Shown here in pieces: positions 7,658 to 16,900 of a DNA stretch of 64,000 nucleotides. The position numbers were made by a program, and so were the translations under genes. The notes under the pieces were generated by a model, which made no database searches, had not been told where the DNA came from, and saw only the letters and a list, made by a program, of their open reading frames with translations. Origin of the DNA: Paracidovorax citrulli (GTDB taxonomy: Bacteria; Pseudomonadota; Gammaproteobacteria; Burkholderiales; Burkholderiaceae_C); contig NZ_FNEY01000013.1 in the NCBI RefSeq assembly GCF_900100305.1, forward strand, positions 59,342 to 123,341. Direction: 5' to 3'. Every line of letters begins with the position of its first letter. Position 1 is the first letter of the stretch.

Positions 7658-8986
7658 TCAGAACACCGCCCTGGCCGCGGCGGGCGCGAGGGCATCGGCC
7701 AGATCGCGTGCCAGGGGCCCGACTTCCGGGCCCGCGAGATCGCCCAGGCTGATGCGTACCGCCGGGCCGCTGGCGATGCGGAAAGGCGCCCCTGCCTGGG
7801 CCGCCCAGCCCCGGGCGGCCAGCGCGGACAGCACGGCGCTTTCGTCACGCACCGGAACCCACAGATGCAGGCCCTCGCCGGCCGTGGCTCCGGTGGCCAC
7901 CGGATCCGACGGTTGCGACCGCAGGGCGAACTCCAGCGCCTGCCGCCGCCGCGCATAGGCCTGGGCCGCCTGGGCGAGCTGACCTGAACGCAGGGCATCC
8001 CGCCAGAGCCCGGCGGCCAGCGCCTGGAGCAGCCGGCTGACCCATCGCGCACCCGCAGCCTGCTGGGCACGCAGGGCATCGATGAGCGCCGGCGTGCCGG
8101 CCGCGAGCGCCACGCGCACGTCCGGCCCGAGGAACTTGCCCACGGAGAGGACGTAGAGCCAGAGCGGGGGCAGTGCGGCCGCCGGAGCCAGCGGTTCCTG
8201 GCTGAGCGGCCCCCAGTGGTCGTCCAGGATGCACAGCAGGTGGGGGCGGCCGTGCAGGGCACGGCGCAGGGCCTTCCACCGCGGTTCGGAGATCGCACAG
8301 CCGGTGGGGTTGTGGGCGCGCGGCGTGAGCACCAGCGCGGCGCAGCCGTCCAGGCATTCGGCAGACGGCACCTGCACGCCCTGCGCATCCACCGGCAGGG
8401 GCACCGCCTTCAGCCGCAGTGCGTGCAGCAGCGCGACCATCGGGGGCCAGCAGGGATCTTCGACCGCGACGCGGTCGCCAGGGCGCGCGTGGTGGCGCAA
8501 TGCGGCTTCCACGGCATCCAGCGTGCCCGAAAACACGCCCGTGGCCTCGTGGGGCAGCCCCTGGCTGCCCAGCCACTGCAGCGCCATCTCGCGCCAGAGG
8601 GGGACCTCGGCGGGCCCACCATGGCCGGAGCCCGCGTCCAGCTGCACACCCTGCCAGCCGCCGGAGGGGAGCCGCGGAAGAAGGGCGCGGTCCCCGTGGC
8701 CGCCAGCGAGATCGCGCAGGCCGGCGGGCAGCGCCATTGCCTCGGCCACCGGGGGCCGGGCCGAGGCCACGCGCGTGCCGCGACGGCCGTCGGTCACCAG
8801 CCGGCCGGCATCGCGCAGGCGCGCATAGGCAGCGGCCACGGTATTCGGATTGACGCCCAGCTGCGAGGCCAGCGCACGCACGGCCGGCAGCGCATCCCCG
8901 CACGAAAGCGCCCCGGAGCGCAGATGGGATTCGATGCTGTCCGCGATTTCCGCCGCCGACGATCCATCGAAATTCATTGTCTTCAT
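7658..8986 (-). CDS. MocR/GntR-family regulator with aminotransferase-like domain
   Basis: A 442-residue fusion of an N-terminal GntR winged helix (about residues 1-75, with LPAVRALASQLGVNPNTVAAAYARL) and a fold-type I PLP-dependent aminotransferase domain (about 90-440). The presumed PLP lysine is in SVGKFLGPDVR and the adenine/phosphate-site stretch is TPRAHNPTG. MocR proteins sense PLP or an amino compound with the aminotransferase domain and act on a neighbouring promoter, often their own. The start follows a strongly palindromic intergenic region. The regulated target is unknown; PdxR-, GabR- and PtsJ-type roles are all possible. The nearest upstream gene on the same strand is SnoaL-like. 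Confidence 0.85.
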   Translation of the reverse strand: MKTMNFDGSSAAEIADSIESHLRSGALSCGDALPAVRALASQLGVNPNTVAAAYARLRDAGRLVTDGRRGTRVASARPPVAEAMALPAGLRDLAGGHGDRALLPRLPSGGWQGVQLDAGSGHGGPAEVPLWREMALQWLGSQGLPHEATGVFSGTLDAVEAALRHHARPGDRVAVEDPCWPPMVALLHALRLKAVPLPVDAQGVQVPSAECLDGCAALVLTPRAHNPTGCAISEPRWKALRRALHGRPHLLCILDDHWGPLSQEPLAPAAALPPLWLYVLSVGKFLGPDVRVALAAGTPALIDALRAQQAAGARWVSRLLQALAAGLWRDALRSGQLAQAAQAYARRRQALEFALRSQPSDPVATGATAGEGLHLWVPVRDESAVLSALAARGWAAQAGAPFRIASGPAVRISLGDLAGPEVGPLARDLADALAPAAARAVF

Positions 8987-9000
8987 ACATTCATTTTAAT

Positions 9001-9031
9001 GTACTAGTACAAATCCCATTTGTATGCATAC
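9001..9031. promoter_or_regulatory. Double palindromic operator upstream of the MocR gene
   Basis: Two perfect 10-bp palindromes, GTACTAGTAC (9001-9010) and GTATGCATAC (9022-9031), have centres 21 bp apart, two helical turns. The sequence between them, ACAAAT-ccc-ATTTGT, is itself an inverted repeat, so the block is symmetrical around 9016. This fits binding by a domain-swapped MocR dimer just upstream of its own start codon at 8986. Confidence 0.65.
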
Positions 9032-9124
9032 AGCGATTCGACCGGTGCGAAGACGGGTTCCACTTCACCTCGCAGAGCTCGGGGAAATGTCCCGAAAGCG
9101 CTGCGCAAAGGGGGAAAGGGGATG

Positions 9125-9151
9125 AAAAAAAAGGCCCCGGAAACCGGGGCC
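9125..9151 (-). terminator. Intrinsic terminator of the SnoaL-like gene
   Basis: Read on the minus strand, the 8-bp stem GGCCCCGG-TTT-CCGGGGCC is followed by eight T residues. It lies about 45 nt after the SnoaL-like stop codon and isolates that gene from the MocR gene. Confidence 0.9.
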
Positions 9152-9194
9152 GTGGGTGTGGAGGGGAGGGCGGCGCGCAGGAGCCGGCGGGCGT

Positions 9195-9605
9195 TCACGC
9201 CGGGTCGGGCGCGTATTTGTCACCCACCTGTTCGCGCAGGGGGTGCGTGTCATAGACGATGTGCATGTCCTGGATCTCGGCGCTTCCTTCGGCGAAGCGA
9301 AAGACGTCCACGCAGGTGAAATGGATGATCTGCCCGTCGTTCAGCGTCCAGTCGTACCGGAAGTAGGCGGCCACGCGCACCAGGCCCGCCTCGGGCTCGG
9401 CGGAGACCAGCAGGTCGATCGGCGTGATCACGCTGGCGGCCGAGGATTCCGCGAGCTTCCTGAAGAACTCGCGGGCCCGCATGGTCCCCAGGAACGGCGA
9501 ATGCACGAGGCCCTCGCTTTCGAAGCAGGCGATGAGGCCGTCGGTGTCGCCCGCATGCAGGCGGGAGAGGTAGGTTTTCACGGTGGCGATCTGGAGCTGG
9601 GTCAT
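9195..9605 (-). CDS. SnoaL/NTF2-like fold protein
   Basis: A 136-residue NTF2-fold protein (nuclear transport factor 2/SnoaL-like). The family fold is visible as an N-terminal helix (VKTYLSRLHAGDTDGLIACF), a following strand with HSPFLGTMRAREFF, and the cone-shaped sheet ending in FTCVDVFRFAEGSAEIQDMHIVYD. Members include isomerases, cyclases and many small-molecule binding proteins, so a specific activity cannot be given. ATG 9605 is preceded by AAGGACC. A strong terminator follows, so it is transcribed alone. Confidence 0.75.
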   Translation of the reverse strand: MTQLQIATVKTYLSRLHAGDTDGLIACFESEGLVHSPFLGTMRAREFFRKLAESSAASVITPIDLLVSAEPEAGLVRVAAYFRYDWTLNDGQIIHFTCVDVFRFAEGSAEIQDMHIVYDTHPLREQVGDKYAPDPA

Positions 9606-9733
9606 CGGAGGTCCTTTACCGGGCGAAGAAGCAATGAAGAAGAGGAACGAAGGACATCAGCCAAGCGCTGCCGCACCGCCATGATGCGGATGCAATGCGG
9701 GATACGGCCGGCATGGAGGCTTTTCGCACGGGC

Positions 9734-9763
9734 TTTACCGCCGCGTGGCGCCTGTGCTAGCAT
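9734..9763 (+). promoter_or_regulatory. Putative promoter of the leuA leader transcript
   Basis: TTTACC (9734-9739) and TAGCAT (9758-9763) are separated by 18 bp; each matches four of six consensus positions. Transcription would start near 9770, about 15 nt before the leader peptide ATG at 9785. Confidence 0.45.
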
Positions 9764-9784
9764 GAACGCTCAATCCCGCACACC

Positions 9785-9874
9785 ATGCAACGCAGCCGCA
9801 TCCTATCCACCCTAGCTCTAGGCCTAGTGCCTGGCCGGGGTCTGCCTGCGTTCGCCATCCCCGTTGCCCGCTGA
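9785..9874 (+). CDS. leuL: leuA leader peptide with four CTA leucine codons
   Basis: A 29-residue frame starting MQRSRILSTLALGLVPG. Within residues 7-14 four leucines are all encoded by CTA, the rarest leucine codon in such a GC-rich genome, whereas leucine elsewhere in the window is almost always CTG or CTC. It lies about 215 nt before leuA and is followed by a stable hairpin. This is the expected design of a leucine attenuator: slow decoding of CTA codons when charged tRNA-Leu is scarce stalls the ribosome and prevents the downstream hairpin from blocking transcription. Confidence 0.8.
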   Translation: MQRSRILSTLALGLVPGRGLPAFAIPVAR

Positions 9875-9935
9875 TCCGGCCCCTGAGCCGCCAGTCCGCG
9901 CAACACCGACCTTCCCCTGACCCCGGCCCACGAAC

Positions 9936-9960
9936 CAGCCTCCACCCGCGTGGAGGGCTG
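9936..9960 (+). terminator. Attenuator hairpin in the leuA leader
   Basis: CAGCCTCCAC (9936-9945) pairs with GTGGAGGGCTG (9950-9960), one bulged G, loop CCGC. It lacks a clean T run, though pyrimidine-rich sequence follows at 9979-9989, so it may be a weak or Rho-assisted terminator, or an antiterminator arm. Confidence 0.5.
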
Positions 9961-10088
9961 CAGGGAACGTCGCACCGGTCCTTTCTTCCGTTGATTGTTT
10001 CAGCCCTGCCGTGGCGGCCACCTGCCCCACATACCTTCGCCCCGCGGCGATGGCCTGCCCGGCACGGCACCGTTTCGTGGAGCCCGTC

Positions 10089-11795
10089 ATGATGATTTCC
10101 AAGCCCGCCACCAAGTACCAGCCCACCGCCAGCGTGTCCCTGCCCGACCGCACGTGGCCCACCCGCAGCATCACGCAGGCGCCGATCTGGCTTTCCACCG
10201 ACCTGCGCGACGGCAACCAGGCGCTCTTCGAGCCGATGAACGGCGAGCGCAAGATGCGACTCTTCGAGGAACTCGTGCGCATCGGCTTCAAGGAAATCGA
10301 GGTGGGCTTCCCTGCTGCGTCGCAGACGGATTTCGATTTCGTGCGCCGCCTGATCGAGGAAAACCGCATTCCCGACGACGTGACCATCATGGTCATGACC
10401 CAGTCGCGCGAAGACCTGATCGAGCGCACGGTGCAGGCCGTGCAGGGCGCGCCGCGCGCCATCGTGCACCTCTACAACGCCACGGCACCGGCCTGGCGCC
10501 GCATCGTGTTCGGAATGAACGTGTCGCAGGTGATGGCGTTCATCGGGCACCACGTGTCGCTCCTCAAGCGCCTCACCGACGCACAGCCGGCCACCGCCTG
10601 GACGCTGCAGTATTCGCCCGAGACATTCAGCGCCACCGAGCCCGAAGTGTCGCTGCGCGCATGCCAGACGGCGATCGCGGCCTGGGGCGCCGGCCCGGGC
10701 CGGCCCATCATCATCAACCTGCCGACCACGGTGGAGAACGCCACGCCCAACGTGTTCGCCGACCAGATCGAATGGATGCACCGCCGTCTCGCGCCGCGCG
10801 AGCACATCGTGCTTTCCGTGCACCCCCACAACGACCGCGGCACGGGCGTGGCCGCGGCCGAGCTGGCGATGATGGCCGGCGCCGACCGCGTGGAAGGGTG
10901 CCTCCTCGGCAATGGCGAGCGCTGCGGCAACGTGGACATCGTGACGCTCGCGCTCAACATGTACACGCAGGGCGTGCACCCGAACCTCGATTTCTCCGAC
11001 ATCACGCACGTGGCGCGCGTGGCCGAGGAATGCACCTCGCTGCCGGTGCATCCACGCCATCCGTATGCGGGCGACCTCGTCTTCACCGCGTTCTCGGGTT
11101 CGCACCAGGACGCGATCAAGAAGGGCTTCGCGGCGCAGGACCCGGCGGGCCTCTGGGAAGTGCCCTACCTCCCGATCGATCCGGCGGACCTCGGCCGCAC
11201 CTACGACAGCGTGATCCGCGTGAACAGCCAGTCGGGCAAGGGGGGCATCGCCTTCCTGCTGGAGCGCGAACGGGGCGTGGTGATGCCGCGCCGGCTGCAG
11301 GTGGAGTTCAGCGCCGTGGTGCAGCGCGCCACGGACGCGAGCGAGGGCGAGATGGACGGCGATGCGCTCTGGAGCCTGTTCTCGCAGACCTACATCGCCG
11401 CACCGGCGCAGGGCACGCCCGGCGCGCTCACGCTGCATGGGCAGCGCCTGGATGAAGACGGCCAGGGCATCTCGCTGGACGTGACCATCGACGGCGTGCG
11501 CCAGACCCTGCAGGGCCGGGGCAACGGTCCGATCGACGCCACGGTGGACGCCATCGGCCTGCCGTTGCGCGTGGACCACTACGAAGAGCGCGCCACCGGC
11601 GCGGGGGCCGGCGCCCAGGCGCTGGCGATCGTGGAGGCCGCGCTCGAGGGCGTGCCGGGCGCGACCTTCGGCGTCGGGCTGGACCACAGCATCGTCAGTG
11701 CGTCGGTGCAGGCCGTGGTGGCGGTGACCAACCGGCTGATCGCGCGGCGCGGCGCGAAGGCCGACGCGGTACAGGCAGCTCCGGCGACGGCCTGA
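10089..11795 (+). CDS. leuA: 2-isopropylmalate synthase, long (type 2) form
   Basis: Condenses acetyl-CoA with 2-ketoisovalerate, the first committed step of leucine synthesis. The 568-residue length and the start [22 protein letters not shown] are typical of the long LeuA type found in actinobacteria and many proteobacteria. The HMGL-like TIM barrel carries [15 protein letters not shown] near residues 30-45, [14 protein letters not shown] and [11 protein letters not shown]; the C-terminal 150 residues form the LeuA dimer/allosteric domain that binds leucine. GTGGAG precedes the tandem ATG-ATG at 10089; either may be used. It is controlled by the leuL leader. No other leu genes are adjacent. 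Confidence 0.93.
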   Translation: MMISKPATKYQPTASVSLPDRTWPTRSITQAPIWLSTDLRDGNQALFEPMNGERKMRLFEELVRIGFKEIEVGFPAASQTDFDFVRRLIEENRIPDDVTIMVMTQSREDLIERTVQAVQGAPRAIVHLYNATAPAWRRIVFGMNVSQVMAFIGHHVSLLKRLTDAQPATAWTLQYSPETFSATEPEVSLRACQTAIAAWGAGPGRPIIINLPTTVENATPNVFADQIEWMHRRLAPREHIVLSVHPHNDRGTGVAAAELAMMAGADRVEGCLLGNGERCGNVDIVTLALNMYTQGVHPNLDFSDITHVARVAEECTSLPVHPRHPYAGDLVFTAFSGSHQDAIKKGFAAQDPAGLWEVPYLPIDPADLGRTYDSVIRVNSQSGKGGIAFLLERERGVVMPRRLQVEFSAVVQRATDASEGEMDGDALWSLFSQTYIAAPAQGTPGALTLHGQRLDEDGQGISLDVTIDGVRQTLQGRGNGPIDATVDAIGLPLRVDHYEERATGAGAGAQALAIVEAALEGVPGATFGVGLDHSIVSASVQAVVAVTNRLIARRGAKADAVQAAPATA

Positions 11796-11952
11796 TATCC
11801 GCACCGCGGCGCGGGGGCGCCGCTTGGACGGAGCGAGGGCAGGGCGCGGATCGGAAGCGGCCTGCGCCGTGCCACGCCGTTGCCACGGCATGGCCGCTGT
11901 CCGGAAAGCCCCGCGCAAACCCGGGAAAACACCGCCGGTTTCGCACCTGCGG

Positions 11953-11958
11953 TAATCT
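11953..11958 (+). promoter_or_regulatory. -10-like hexamer before the NlpC/P60 gene
   Basis: TAATCT ends 8 nt before ATG 11967 with no Shine-Dalgarno; leaderless-type arrangement. Confidence 0.4.
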
Positions 11959-11966
11959 GCCGCGCC

Positions 11967-12521
11967 ATGCAGTCCGAGTTCCCCCTTGCCCGCAGCGCCC
12001 GCGGTGACGGTGCCGCCGCGGGAACTTCCTCCCGCCGGGTCGTGCTCGCCGCAGCATCGCTGGCGGCCGTGCTGCTGCTGCCGGCCTGCGGCACGTCGCC
12101 CTCCCGCGGCCGGCGCGGCGCGGCGCCCGGTTACACGTATTCGCGCCTCACGCCCGAGCAATCGAGCGACATCGCGATCCACGCGATGGGCCTGGTCGGC
12201 ACGCCGTACCGCTACGGCGGCAACACGCCCGAGGGCGGGTTCGACTGCAGCGGCCTGATCGGCTACGTCTACCGCAGCCTCGCCGGGATTCCGCCGCCGC
12301 GCACCGTGGCGCAACTGAGCGATTTCGGCGCCCCGGTGGAGGCGGGCGAGGAGCGCACCGGCGACCTGGTGATCTTCGGCTCCGGCCGGCCGACGCATGC
12401 GGGGATCGTGGTGGAAGGCGGCCGCTTCGTGCATGCTCCCTCCACCGGCGGCACGGTGAAGCTGGACCGTTTCAGCTCGGGCTACTGGTCCCGCCAGCCG
12501 ATCGCGTTCCGCAGGCCGTGA
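11967..12521 (+). CDS. NlpC/P60-family lipoprotein, putative peptidoglycan endopeptidase
   Basis: A 184-residue cell-wall hydrolase of the NlpC/P60 (spr/MepS-like) family that cleaves within peptide stems or cross-links of murein. A twin-Arg-containing n-region and hydrophobic stretch (residues 23-40) lead to the lipobox LLPAC with Cys41, so it should be an outer-membrane lipoprotein. The catalytic triad is complete: Cys94 in GGFDCSGL, His144 in THAGIV and His156 in FVHAP. The n-region of about 22 residues is long; no later ATG is available before the lipobox. It lies between leuA and aroG with its own probable leaderless promoter. Confidence 0.88.
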   Translation: MQSEFPLARSARGDGAAAGTSSRRVVLAAASLAAVLLLPACGTSPSRGRRGAAPGYTYSRLTPEQSSDIAIHAMGLVGTPYRYGGNTPEGGFDCSGLIGYVYRSLAGIPPPRTVAQLSDFGAPVEAGEERTGDLVIFGSGRPTHAGIVVEGGRFVHAPSTGGTVKLDRFSSGYWSRQPIAFRRP

Positions 12522-12587
12522 GGCCTGCGCCGGACGGCGCGGACCGTCCGGTGCGATCTGGAACAAGGCGCGTTTTCGCGGGCGCGC

Positions 12588-12593
12588 GACAAT
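12588..12593 (+). promoter_or_regulatory. -10-like hexamer before aroG
   Basis: GACAAT ends 8 nt before ATG 12602, with no Shine-Dalgarno in between. Part of the recurring leaderless-type pattern. Confidence 0.45.
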
Positions 12594-12601
12594 TGCAGCC
12601 C

Positions 12602-13744
12602 ATGAACCGCACCATTTCCCAGGACGCCGGCGGCGTCGCCTCCGCTTCGCACGTCCACCGCGCCACGCCGCAGTCCGGCACGCACGACACCACCCGCATC
12701 GACGACACGCGCATCAAGGCGGTGCGGCCGCTGATCACGCCCGCGCTGCTGCAGGAGTGGCTGCCCGCCTCGGACGACGCCCGGGCCCTGGTGGAATCCA
12801 GCCGCGCCGCGCTTTCGCGGGTGCTGCACGGCGAGGACGACCGGCTCATCGTGGTGGTGGGGCCGTGCTCCATCCACGACCATGGCCAGGCCATGGAGTA
12901 CGCGAAGGCGCTCAAGGCGCAGGCCGACCGGCTGTCCGCGGAACTGCTGGTGGTCATGCGCGTGTATTTCGAGAAACCCCGCACCACGGTGGGCTGGAAG
13001 GGTTACATCAATGACCCGCACCTGGACGGCAGCTTCGCGATCAACGAAGGCCTGGAGATGGCGCGCAAGCTGCTGCTGGACGTGCTGGCGCTCGGCCTGC
13101 CCGTGGGAACGGAATTCCTGGACCTGCTCTCGCCGCAATTCATCAGCGACCTGGTGAGCTGGGGTGCGATCGGCGCGCGCACCACCGAGAGCCAAAGCCA
13201 CCGCCAGCTGGCCAGCGGCCTGTCCTGCCCCGTGGGCTTCAAGAACGGCACCGATGGCGGTGTGAAGGTGGCCTCCGACGCCATCCTCGCCGCACAGGCG
13301 CCGCATGCCTTCATGGGCATGACCAAGATGGGCCAGGCCGCCATTTTCGAGACGCGCGGCAATCGCGACTGCCACGTGATCCTGCGCGGCGGCCGCCAAC
13401 CGAACTACGGGGCGGCCGACGTGGACGCGGCCTGCGGCCTGCTGCGCGGCACGGGACTGCGCGAGCAGGTGATGATCGATGTCTCCCATGCCAACAGCAG
13501 CAAGCAGCACCGCCGCCAGATCGAGGTGGCGGCCGACGTGGCGGCGCAGGTCGCCGCCGGCGACGGCCGCATCACCGGCGTGATGATCGAAAGCCATCTG
13601 CGGGAAGGCCGCCAGGACATCGTGCCCGGGCAACCCCTGCAGTCCGGCGTGTCGGTGACGGACGCCTGTATCGGCTTCGACCAGACGGTGCCGGTGCTCG
13701 AGGGACTCGCAGCCGCCGTTCGGTCGCGCCGCAGCCACCGCTGA
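12602..13744 (+). CDS. aroG: 3-deoxy-7-phosphoheptulonate (DAHP) synthase, class I
   Basis: Condenses phosphoenolpyruvate and erythrose 4-phosphate in the first step of the shikimate pathway. Class I AroF/G/H hallmarks are present: VVGPCSIHD near residues 83-91, MRVYFEKPRTTVGWKG, LLSPQFISDLVSWGAIGARTTESQ, and NRDCHVILRGG. Length (380 residues) is normal including a roughly 40-residue N-terminal extension that in this class contributes to the amino-acid feedback site. Which aromatic amino acid inhibits it cannot be told from sequence by eye; the symbol aroG is a family-level label. The start lacks a Shine-Dalgarno and follows a -10-like hexamer. Confidence 0.9.
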   Translation: MNRTISQDAGGVASASHVHRATPQSGTHDTTRIDDTRIKAVRPLITPALLQEWLPASDDARALVESSRAALSRVLHGEDDRLIVVVGPCSIHDHGQAMEYAKALKAQADRLSAELLVVMRVYFEKPRTTVGWKGYINDPHLDGSFAINEGLEMARKLLLDVLALGLPVGTEFLDLLSPQFISDLVSWGAIGARTTESQSHRQLASGLSCPVGFKNGTDGGVKVASDAILAAQAPHAFMGMTKMGQAAIFETRGNRDCHVILRGGRQPNYGAADVDAACGLLRGTGLREQVMIDVSHANSSKQHRRQIEVAADVAAQVAAGDGRITGVMIESHLREGRQDIVPGQPLQSGVSVTDACIGFDQTVPVLEGLAAAVRSRRSHR

Positions 13745-13981
13745 TCCGCGGCTGTTGTTTTCTGCACGGATCGGCCGCCCCTGTCCGTCATTCAGACGGT
13801 TGGCAGGGTGTAGCATTCGGAAACATGCAGGCCGGATCGTCTGCCGCTCCGGCGGGCGGGCCCGGAAACGCGATCCCATCCACCCCCATCACGCCCACTC
13901 CATGCAGGTGCAGCCGCCCCCGCTCCAGATGCCGCGCGTTCCAGAGCGCCGGGCTTCCACCCGTCTCCAGGAACGCTGACC

Positions 13982-16900
13982 ATGCCTGCGCGCACGGATC
14001 CGGATTACCGGCGCCTGGTGGCATTGCACGCGTGCGCCATTCTCGAGACCCCGGCCGAGGACACCTTCGACCAGCTCGCCCGCCTGGCGGCCCACCTGTG
14101 CGGCGCCGCCGTCGCCGCCATCGGGTTCATGGACGCGGGCCGCGAATGGTTCAAGGCCAGCGCGGGCATGGAACTCGGCACGCTGCAGAACCTGGCGGGG
14201 GACCATTCCCTGTGCAGGCTGGCCCTGGGGGGCCGCCTGGTGCAGGTGGAGGATGCCCAGGTCGATCCCGTGTTGCGCAGCCATCCCCTGGTCCAGGGCC
14301 CTTCGCGCATGCGCATGGCCGCCTGCATGCCGATCAAGACCACCGATGGATTGACGCTGGGCGCGGTCGTGGTCCTGGACACGGCCCGGCGGGCGCTGGA
14401 AGAGTCCCACCGGGAGGCGCTGGTCGCGATCGCGAGCCAGGCGATGGCCCTGCTGGAACTGCGGCGCCAGCGCCGCGACGTGGCACGGCGCGCACAGGAG
14501 CGGGCCCTGTCCGAAGAGCGTTTCCACCTCGTGGCACGCGCCACCGCCGATGCGATCTGGGACTGGAACCTCACCGATGATTCGATGTGGTGGAACGAGG
14601 GGATGGAAGTCCTTTTCGGAGTCCCGCTGCACACGTTGCCGCACGACAGCACGTCCTGGACGCAGCGGCTGCATCCGGAGGACAGCGACCGCGTGCTGGA
14701 GAGCATCCATGCCGCCATCGAAGGCGATGCGCTGCACTGGATGGACGAATACCGCTTCCGCCGCCAGGACGGCACCTATGCATGGATCCGCGACCGCGGC
14801 TTCGTGATCCGCGATGCCCAGGGGCAGGGCCAGCGCATGGTGGGCGGGATGACCGACATCAGCGCCCAGAAGCAGAGCGCACTGCAGGCCCAGCGCGATG
14901 CCGGCGCCCACGCGGAACTGGTGCGCGTGCAGCAGCGCATGAGCGCGCTGGACCTGCCCATGGAGGAAGTCCTGCTGCTGGCGGCGCGCACCGCGATGGA
15001 CCTGGGGGACGGGCAGGGCGCCATGGTCGTGCTGCGCGAGGGCGACCGGCTGCGCGTGCGCGCCAGCACCGGGCCGCGCGCCGCGCCGCTGGACGATACA
15101 CGGCCGATGCTCGGCTATCCGCTCTGGCAGCAACTGGAAGCCGAGCAGACGGTGCTGCACAGCGATGGATCGCAGCAGCATGCGCTGTTCGCCACCGACG
15201 AGGGCCAGCACGGGCTGCTGTCGTTCATCGCGGCGCCCCTGCGCGCGGGGGACACGGTGCTCGGCATGCTCAAGGTGAATGCCGATCCGGTGTTCACCTT
15301 CTCCCAGCGCCAGGTGGCCTATGTGCAGATCCTGGCCGAATCGCTGGGGGCCGTGCTGCAACTGCGCAGCTATGCCGCGCAGCTGAGCGCCTCGGAACTG
15401 CAGTACCGCTCGCTCTTCGACGCGCATCCGCAGCCGATGTGGGTCTATGAACGCGGCAGCCTGCGCATTCTCGCGGTGAACCGCGCGATGGTGCGCCACT
15501 ACGGCTACGAGGAAGCCGAGCTGCTGCGCATGACGACCGCCCAGCTCTGGCCCGAACAGGAACGTTCGCGCCAGGAGATCGAGGCCCGGGCCCTTCCGCC
15601 CGGCGTGCGGCGCGACGCGGTGCACCGCCGCCACTGCAAGAAGGACGGCACGCCCATCGACATGGAGGTGTACGCGGGCGACACCACCTTCAATGGCCGG
15701 GCCGCGCGCCAGGTGCTCGCCACCGACGTGACGCAGCGCATGCGCATGGAACGCGAACTGGCGCGCGTGGGCACCGTGCAGCGGCTGCTGGGCGCCTGCA
15801 ACGAAGCCCTGGTGCGCGCCACGGGAGAAACGGCCCTGCTGTCCGAGGTATGCCGCATCGCCCGGGAAGTGGGCGGATACCGCAGCGCCTGGGTGGGCAT
15901 GGTGCGCCACTGGAACGGCACCGGGCGCCAGAGCATCGAACCCGTGGCCTGGGCCGGCCTGACGGCGGTTGGCGTGGAGACCCTGCGTCCGTCCGGTACG
16001 CCCGACGCGCCCTGGACACCCCACAGTCCCGGTCCGTCGGGGGAGGCATTGCGCAGCGGGCGGCCGGTGATCGTCCGCGACCTGCGGCAGGCGCCGGACG
16101 CCGACCTGTGGGCCCGGCCGCTGCGGCAGCTCGGGCTGCCCGCGGTCATCAGTCTGCCGCTGCGCGATGCCGAACAGGTCTTCGGCCTGCTCACGCTCTA
16201 TCCGGAGGAGGTGCTGGAAACCGGCGCGGAGGAAACCGAGCTGCTCCAGCAGCTCGCCAACGACATCGCCTTCGGCCTCGGCAGCCTGCGCACGCGCCAG
16301 GACCAGCAGCGCCTGCAGGCCGTGGTGCTCAAGGCTGCGGCTGCCGTATCGGCCAGCACCGGAGCGCAGTTCTTCAGGCAACTGGCCAGCCACATGTGCG
16401 ATGCCCTCGGCGCCCAGGCCGGCTGCGTCACGCGGCTGCTGCCGCAGCCGGGCGGCCAGATACCGCGCGCGGTGACGCTGTCGCGCGTGGAAGAGGGGGT
16501 GGTCCAGCCGAATGCCGAATACGCCCTGGAAGGCACGCCCAGCATGCGGCTGGTGAACGAGGCCGAGTGCGTGATCCCCGAAGGCATCGCCGAGCTCTAT
16601 CCGGGTTCGCCGGTGGCGCGGCTCGGGGCACAGGCCTACGTGGGCCTGCAGTTGCGCAGCGCGGAAGGACAGCCCATCGGTTTCGTCTTCGTGGTCTTCC
16701 GGGAGCCGCTGCAGCAGCCCGGCATGGTGATTTCCACGCTGCGCATCTTCGCGGCACGGGCGGCGGCGGAGATGGCCCGCCAGGCATCGGACGCGCACAT
16801 CCGCCGGCAGGCCTCGCTGCTGGACAAGGCGCGCGACGCCATCATCGTGCGCGACCTGGACCACCGCATCACTTTCTGGAACGAAGGCGCCGAACGGCTC

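Noticed and set aside
9735..12566. Minus-strand open frame of 943 codons opposite leuA and the NlpC/P60 gene
   Set aside because: Spans two recognised plus-strand genes and their intergenic regions; no family-like sequence.
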